Origin: Cinnamomum chago
Taxonomy: Eukaryota; Streptophyta; Magnoliopsida; Laurales; Lauraceae
Reading direction: 5' to 3'
Assembly: GCA_038049695.1 (NCBI GenBank)
Contig: CP142451.1
Coordinates: 71,626,001-71,690,000, forward strand
Length of the DNA stretch: 64,000 bases
In this document: one piece after another, positions 57,900 through 64,000 of the stretch
How positions within the stretch are numbered: position 1 is the first letter of the stretch
How the letters are laid out: each line of letters begins with the position of its first letter
The notes under the pieces: model-generated
Told to the model about the DNA's origin: nothing
Seen by the model: the letters and a program-made list of their open reading frames with translations, nothing else
Databases searched by the model: none
Position numbers and translations under genes: made by a program

Positions 57900-58783
57900 G
57901 TACCACCCTCCTCTCTTTCTCCCTCATTCGTTGTAGCCCAAGGGGGGAGCTTTGCAACTGAGCTCTCCCCTCCCTTTCTCCTTGTTTTTCTTCTCCCCAA
58001 TCATGGAGGAACCCTTGCCAAATGGGAGACCTAAGCCCATCATCACTCTCTTCTCACTCTCCTCTCCCTATTGGTGTTTTTCTTTCTCAAAGGAGGCTGG
58101 GCAGCCCCTTCTCCAAGCTCCTCCTTGTTGATTTGTGGTCTTAGAGGTAAGAATGTCCTTCCCATCTTCTATTTTGTGCAATGGCATCCCCTTAGGTTCC
58201 ATTTCCCTAGCTTTGTGTGCCCCATTCCTTGTCTTTCTTGACTCGCCATTTTAGGGTTCTAAATGGGTGTATTTTGGGAGTTTTGTATAGCTTGGAGATC
58301 TTTGGCTTGGGAGTGAGCTTAGGAGCTTGTTTAGCTATCTTGGAGGTGAAGGCAAGTGGATGAATGGATGGTTTTGAATGCTAACATGTTTTATGAGAAA
58401 AACATGGATTTCATTACCTGCTCATAGTGATTAAATACTTGCTTTTATATATGCTTGTCACTATGGTTTTTATTGATCTAAAAAATGTGCATATTGATGG
58501 GTATTTCCCTCTTGCTTAATCTCTTGGAAATGTATGAATTTGATTTTTGATAAAACTTGCTGTATATTACATATGGATTACATGAATGATGGGTTTTCTC
58601 TTGTGTTGAATGAGATAGTAATGAAGGAGATTTGATGTATGTTATGGAGTGTTTGATGAAGGAATAAGTGTGGTCTTGAGAGGGCTAGGAGCCCCCTTTT
58701 TGTGACAAAGGGGTGGCTCAAAGGAGAACTGAAAGAAGAGGAAGAAGGAGCCCGAACTGCACAAAAATCCACTTTTTGAAGGA

Positions 58784-58860
58784 GTTCGCTCAAGTGAACC
58801 CCCTTCCGGAGGCCAATTGGCACTAGACAACCTGCCAGGGGATCAGATCGCTCGAGCGAA
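58784..58860. repeat. Palindromic remnant, TTCGCTCAAGTGAA / TCGCTCGAGCGAA
   Basis: Only two copies remain, at about 1.4-1.5 kb from the LTR start, the same relative place as the larger arrays. Confidence 0.7.
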
Positions 58861-60381
58861 CCCCTCCCAGAGAGAAGTTGTCTCTGTCTTTCATGATTGG
58901 GTCTATATTAGGAGCTTGGGAATGATGTTTCAAGGCTTGGGAAGGTTTGTTTGGAGCCCTAATGTAATGGTGAGACCTAAGAAATGATGTATGGGTCTCG
59001 GTTGAGAAAGAAACCCCATCACGGAGATGTATTGAGGACTCCTTGACTTGCCAATGTGTATATGGTGCTTGGAATGTCCACAGTCTTCTGGAGTAGTAAG
59101 CCAAAAATAAAATCGACATACGGGACCCCTATACACATTGATTTAATTCTTGAAGCCTCAATACATGGTCCGGACTTGTATGGAAATCCATTTGTGTTTC
59201 ATTTGACCCGCATTATACATGTACTCTCTCGTTTTTGTGGAACATCACTAGTTTTGCTTCACAAATAATGAATTATGCCATTTGAGCATCCTGCTAGCCC
59301 TATATATGCATGACCTGATACTAATGTGATAGATGTGCCTATGAACACTCAGTTTAGCCTATTGGGTGTTAAGCCCCTATATGTGTTTTGATTTATTCAT
59401 GTGACCTATGTGTTGGTACCACTAAGCTTGGACAACCTTGTCGGCTTGATCCACCAACTTGGAGGTCCCCTTTTTGCTCCTGCCAACTGCAGTCTAGGTC
59501 TTGTCCTGCCTCGCTCCCGGTTTTGCGGCCGTGGTCTTGTCTAGCTATATGTAAATATATATATTTAGTTGGCTCTCGTTACTTCGCGTGTCTAAGACCA
59601 ATGCCCCGACTGTGCTCTCATCACATTAGTGAAGGAGGATTTAGCTTTGTGTGGTTTCCATCTTGCCAATTTTTCAATTCATTAGTACCTATTCATGTTT
59701 TACAATGATCATGTGTTTTCGAATAAATGATGCATCATATTTCATGAAAATTGTTGTTTAAATAGGTTTTAATTATTTTCCAAGGTAACTTTTAAATTAT
59801 TATATTGTTTATATCTTTTCACCCACTTGCCAGACCGTCGTGTCTGACCCACTATTTTGATACTTAGGTCCAGACTTCTTCGCCCCGAGCTGAGTTTGCG
59901 GGTTGTCATGTAGACATTGAGCTTCACATAGAAGCTACGTTATTGTATGGCTTTTATTAACCTTTTTCTTCCGGATTTTTAATTAATACACTTTGATAAT
60001 TTGTAACTTGAATATATGTGGGAATGATTATCATGTTACTGTTAGCTTTGTATTTTATTATGATGGTTTGTTCCATTTTGATATGGTTTTTCATATGATA
60101 GCTATATGTTATCTGTTGAGTGTGACACGAAATCCGATGGCCACGGATTCTGGGTCACAACGCCACGAATGCTTTCGTGAAAATATTCAGAGTGTGTTGG
60201 AATGTGTCACCCTCACACACGTGGATTTTGAGAGAAAAATAATTTTACTTAATTTCCATTCTCACTCCTCGAGGTCGGGCCGCTGCAGGGTCCGGGTCTG
60301 GGGTTACGACAACTTTGCTGCCAGATCCTTTGGATCTGAGCCAATATATTTGGTGCTTATGTATCATTCCTGGCCCCATCC

Positions 60382-60965
60382 TTAAAGGTAGCAAACCTTT
60401 AATGACCTAGAGATAGAATCCACTAAGCTAAGTCTCGTGATAAAATATCGTAACTTTTGTAGGTACACAACATAATCAGAAGAAATTGGACATTTCTTTA
60501 CTCTCGAGGATCTTCTTAATCCTTTCTCTTCATCCATATTTTCTTGCATAGGGTGTAAAGTGAGAACTTGGTCCTCATCCATATTTTGTGGTATTTGAAT
60601 AGGAGGTTTAATGACAACTTGATCCTCGTGGGGTGACATTTCTTGAATCAACTGTTATTCCATGACGATATGTTTTGGATTGCATTGAAGAATAATTAAC
60701 CATCCTAAATTTGAAGGTGTAGTAACCTGAACCTGCATTTCCTCAAAAGTTAAATTTTGAGGTTGCTCACTCCTCCCACTGATGTCATTATCCTCAAGAA
60801 ATCTTGGATTTCTTACTTCAACAATATTGGGTGTGTGGGAAGGACAATAGAACCCAACTCTCTTGGACCTTTATGCATAACCAATGAAATAGCCACTAAT
60901 TGTCTTTGAGTCTAGCTTTTCTCTTATGGATTGTACACCCTAACATCAACTGACGCCTTTGGTTG
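60382..60965 (-). pseudogene. Copia integrase C-terminus and integrase-RT linker remnant
   Basis: Minus-strand pieces read KLDSKTISGYFIGY, then FYCPSHTPNIVEVRNPRFLED, then a linker ending GLRRSSRVKKCPISSDYVVYLQ. That is the standard order between integrase and RT in plant copia polyproteins. At least one stop and frame changes are present. The RT that should follow is missing; the old gypsy LTR ends 70 bp away. Confidence 0.85.
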
Positions 60966-61019
60966 AATGTTGACACCTGATCCACCATCTGCTTTTCCTA
61001 TCGTTTTCTATATGAACAA

Positions 61020-61574
61020 ACAACAAACAAATCACTAACAGAATCTGGACTAGTATGGGGCGGAGCCATATATATTAAGATAAGGGGTAGATACTTTTTT
61101 AGCAGAGACATAGCTCAAATTGTGCGCGTTCTTAAGTTAGCCAAAAGAGAGACCTTTAGTCCTCGATGCATTGCTGGGCTTTGTTCAAAAGTCCAGTTAT
61201 GTATCTTCGGTCGTTTGTCCAAAGATAAGTGCATTGTGGTCTACTTGTTCATTAAGTGGTTCCATAGGTTTCGTAAGTCTGCTGGTTGGCTGAACACTAC
61301 ACTTTATTTAAAAGTGAGCTTGGTCAGCTTAATGCGTGCTTATGCGGGTTCTTGGGTCGTGACTGAAACCTCCCATCATGTGTCCTTGAATAGGTCTGGT
61401 CTACCGAGATGCATCCCAGCATTCCATCGACGAGTGATTAGGGAGAAGTCTGAAAAAGCGGATTTGCTAAGTGGTAGAAAATCTGTTTGGGGTAATTTAA
61501 ATGGATTGATTCTTTACGAACCCATGGACAATCCCATAGTGTACGATTCCTCCATTCAGCTACACCGTTTTTGA
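61020..61574 (+). pseudogene. Possible mitovirus-like RdRp N-terminal fragment (endogenous)
   Basis: A continuous plus-strand frame of about 180 codons crosses the region where the copia integrase should continue. It is richer in hydrophobic and aromatic runs than the palindrome-derived frames and contains HHVSLNRSGLPRCIPAFHRR followed by REKSEKADLL. The pattern basic/serine - G-P-R/C - IP - FHR - KAD recalls the conserved block ahead of the polymerase motifs in plant mitovirus RdRps, copies of which are known in plant nuclear and mitochondrial genomes. The catalytic motifs (GDD region) are absent, so it would be a dead fragment. This is recognition by eye only; an unrelated host or transferred mitochondrial sequence is possible. 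Confidence 0.4.
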
Positions 61575-62275
61575 TGTGGTGAACCAGACATTGTGTATTG
61601 AGCAATAATTTCTTGTTTCTTAAGGAAATTTGAAAATGGACCTAGTTTTTTGTCCCGTACCCGTGTACCTTCCATAATATTCCCCCCTTCTACATGATCT
61701 AACGATTTTGATCATTTTCCAGTTTGTTTCTCAGCCTCTGCTTTTATAAGATTTGAAGGCATCTAGTGCCTCACTTTTCTCATGCAGTGGGTATAGATAC
61801 ATATATCGTGTATAATCGATCATCTATCAATGAGATGGAATATTTTTGATAATTCAAACACGGAGTTGGAGAATACCCACATATGTCAGTGTGTATAATT
61901 TCTAATGTTTCAGAATTTCTCCTGGTTTTGTTGGTCTGCTTACCCTTTATGAAGTCCACACAAACACCATGATAAGAAAAGTCAAGAGCTTTAAGGACTC
62001 TATCATTTATTAGTCTTCTGATTCTCTCAATCGAGATATGTCTCAATCTTCTATGCCAAAGCATGAAGGATTTCTCATTCACAATGCTACACTTATTGCC
62101 AACATTCCCATGCAAGGTTAAGAAACTATGAATAAAAGTAGCATCTAATAAAAGTCTATAACCATCAACACATGTCTCATTTCCAACAACAACAAAATCT
62201 TTGATCAAACTAAAAGATTCAACAAAGCCGAAAATAAAATCATAAGGAACAAGTCTAGATACAGAAATAAGGTTT
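61535..62275 (-). pseudogene. Copia pre-integrase and integrase core remnant
   Basis: It starts at GFVESFSLIKDFVVVG and includes the GAG-pre-integrase block (SFMLWHRRLRHISIERIRRLINDRVL). The HHCC finger has the last Cys changed (CVDF for CVDC). IHTDICGYSPTPCLN carries the first catalytic Asp. Near 61560-61590 the QNGVAERRNRT-type block around the catalytic Glu survives in altered form. Several frame breaks occur between 61590 and 61780. Confidence 0.85.
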
Positions 62276-62283
62276 TTTTTTTT

Positions 62284-62830
62284 TTAAATGATGGAATATA
62301 GAAGGTTTTTTCTAGTTATAGCCTTATATTTGAGGCATTCTTTCTTATTGTGCATTTTCTTCTTACAGAATAAGCATTTCATAATATCCTTATTGTCAAC
62401 TTGACTAGTTGACATCTTCTTATTCTTCTTATTATGAGCACATTTTCTTGACGTCTTCTTATTCTTTTTTTTATGATGAGCACCTTGTCCCTTTCTTGCT
62501 CGTCCCTTTTCACGAGTCACTAGATGGGCACTTTCTAGTTTCTCTTGCCTTAATCTCCCTTCCTCGTGAACACACATCGTCATTAGTTCATTGATCGACC
62601 ATTTTTCTTTGTGTGTGTTATAGGAAATCTTAAATGGCCCATATTCAACAGGTAGAAGTCAAGCACGAATTCAACAAGAAAAGATTATGAGAATGTGACT
62701 TCCAAAAATTTTGATTGAGCCGCTGTGTCTTTCATTTCCATAATGTGTTCACGTACACTTTTATTACCAACAAGTTTCATGGATGAAAATTTGTTCATTA
62801 AGGTTTTTGATATGCCTGGCATAATATTAA
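62284..62830 (-). pseudogene. Copia Gag remnant (UBN2-type, CCHC)
   Basis: Minus-strand pieces LMNKFSSMKLVGNKSVREHIMEMKDTA and NELMTMCVHEEGRLRQEKLESAHLV are UBN2-type capsid sequence. A basic KKNKK region and a CX2CX4HX4C knuckle (CLFCKKKMHNKKEC) follow. An in-frame stop interrupts the middle. The protease (DSGA box) is missing: Gag runs into the pre-integrase block across a T-run at 62273-62285. Confidence 0.85.
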
Positions 62831-62839
62831 TAATTACCC

Positions 62840-63318
62840 TTTTATTTGAAATTTCTAGTTGTTTATTTTGTTTTAAATGTTCTAATTATAGTCTTCTTAT
62901 TATTATGTAAGAATTAGAAGGAGTGAGCATATTTGAGCTTGATTTGGAGAGGTTTAAAGTCAAAAACCCATTAGAGAAAAGTTATACACGATGAGCATGA
63001 ATGCATGTGGAGGAGAGCTGGAATTTCAAGTTAGAGGTCATGAGATCAAGTCTTGGGAAAATCAATTTTTACTTTTGAAGACCAAATTTGGTGGGGCCCA
63101 CCTACCTAATAGTTGCTAAAAAGTAGCAACCAACCCTACAAGAAAAGCAAGTGATCAAATTTTGAAGGAAAGAAGATTTTTGAAATTGTAGCCATCTGCC
63201 CAAGCTTTACTATTTTGATCATAACTTTTAACTTAGGACTCTGAATAAGGCAAGGTTGGATGCGTTAGAAAGAGGATTCAAAGGAGAAATAAATCATGGC
63301 TCATGAGGATCTCCTAAT
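62840..63318. other. Unassigned sequence upstream of copia gag remnant
   Basis: No frame, PBS or LTR end is recognised. GGTGGGGCCCACC near 63090 is a perfect 13-base inverted repeat. Confidence 0.35.
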
Positions 63319-64000
63319 TGTCACACCCCGAGCCTGAGACTGCATTCATCTCGAGGCTTGATGTACACCTGCATGGGGATTCAAGTCAAACTTGTTGACC
63401 TTTTGTACCCACGAACAAAATTCACCCACAGGATATCACGTGTCAGGTTAAAATGTCCATAAACCTTTATTTTTCACCTGTACAATCTTGTCAAATAGAT
63501 ATCAAATAGAGCATAAAAGTACATGAGCATAGTTAAAGGTTCGAGTTTTAAATTCAAGTGATAGAGAGAGAAAGAAGTAAGTTAAGTTATGGTTTACGAG
63601 CCGTAATATAGATAAGTCCATAAACGAAAGCAAAAGATGTGGCAATCCAAGCGACGATCCATGGGTCGTGTGACGTCCAAACTCAACGTGTAGATGTCCA
63701 GAAAACATCATCAGGAATCCATTTAGCTATGTGTCGAGGCGATTCCTCCTCATTGATCTCCGGGGCAGTGGCATCGAGGTCCTCACCTGTAACTTCAAGT
63801 GTAGCATCATTAGACTAGGCTAAGCAAGATAAACAAAATATATAATGTAACATGTGGAAAATGAATAGCTCAACAGATATACATCATATGAGGCCAGAGT
63901 GTGTACATTAGGTAAGTATGTGCATGAGTAAGTGTGAGACATACAAATCATAAATGACAGATATGCATAAATAACAGAACTAGATGGCACATTCGTATTA
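63319..64000 (-). mobile_element. Gypsy-type LTR (family E), cut by window end
   Basis: It starts TGTCACACCCCGAGCCTGAG and about 105 bp in has CACCCACAGGATATCACGTG, a divergent form of the U5 block seen in LTR-A and LTR-B. It is therefore probably a minus-strand LTR whose U3 lies beyond the window. The rest holds no coding signal. Confidence 0.6.

Larger units (their letters stand above)
57652..60311 (+). mobile_element. Old gypsy-type LTR (A'), remainder
   Basis: It continues the LTR begun at 54287 and ends GGTCTGGGGTTACGACA. Together about 2937 bp. It is clearly more diverged than the other copies and no TSD is readable. It sits beside the copia remnant that starts at about 60382. Confidence 0.7.

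Noticed and set aside
1..64000. Host protein-coding genes, tRNA or rRNA genes
   Set aside because: No exon-intron gene structure, conserved host domain, cloverleaf or rRNA segment was recognised. The only tRNA-related strings are the primer sites.

Overview
The window reads as repeat-rich nuclear DNA of a flowering plant. It is AT-rich, full of nested LTR retrotransposons of the Ty1/copia and Ty3/gypsy superfamilies with tRNA-Met-type primer sites, and has no recognisable host gene, rRNA or tRNA. The species cannot be named from this sequence. Nearly all structure can be followed through LTR ends (TG...CA) and 5-bp target-site duplications (TSDs).

Layout. 1-1954 is a gypsy-type LTR (family B) cut by the window edge. 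2017-3542 is a probable solo copia-type LTR. 3665-33951 is a three-level nest: a solo copia-type LTR-C (TSD TTGAA) contains a solo gypsy-type LTR-A (TSD TGTCT), which contains a 25.6-kb array (6629-32218, TSD AATAT). That array is five LTRs alternating with four internal domains of exactly 4071 bp. Each internal domain codes on the minus strand for one 527-residue Gag-like protein (coiled coil plus CCHC knuckle) and has no pol, so the element is non-autonomous and of TR-GAG type. 34667-48726 is a complete but dead chromovirus-type gypsy element on the minus strand (TSD ATCTT, LTRs about 3.1-3.2 kb). It has frameshifts, a stop just after the reverse-transcriptase catalytic motif, and a solo LTR-B inside its integrase. 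50341-53773 is another solo LTR-A with a 317-bp end duplication. 54287-60311 is an older plus-strand LTR interrupted by a younger LTR-A-type copy. 60382-62830 is a decayed minus-strand copia element; inside it lies a plus-strand open stretch that may be an old mitovirus-like polymerase fragment. 63319-64000 begins another LTR.

How the parts work together. Only the TR-GAG Gag is intact. Its mobilisation would need reverse transcriptase, RNase H and integrase supplied in trans by an autonomous copia element that is not present here. The gypsy polyprotein is inactive.

Most interesting signal. Nearly every substantial LTR here, copia-type and gypsy-type alike, carries one compact array of short GC-rich palindromes with a 10-bp core of the form CG-S-Y-N-N-R-S-CG. 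The palindrome differs by family: CGCTCGAGCG, CGGTCGACCG, CGGCTAGCCG or CGGTCAACCG. Two LTR-B copies are alike on both sides of the array but carry different palindromes. The two LTRs of one gypsy element differ mainly in array copy number. In the gypsy-type LTRs the array lies at a fixed place, 0.8-1.2 kb downstream of the TATA box, so it should be in the transcribed leader. I infer a family-specific RNA or DNA recognition module, with genome dimerisation as one candidate role; this is not demonstrated.
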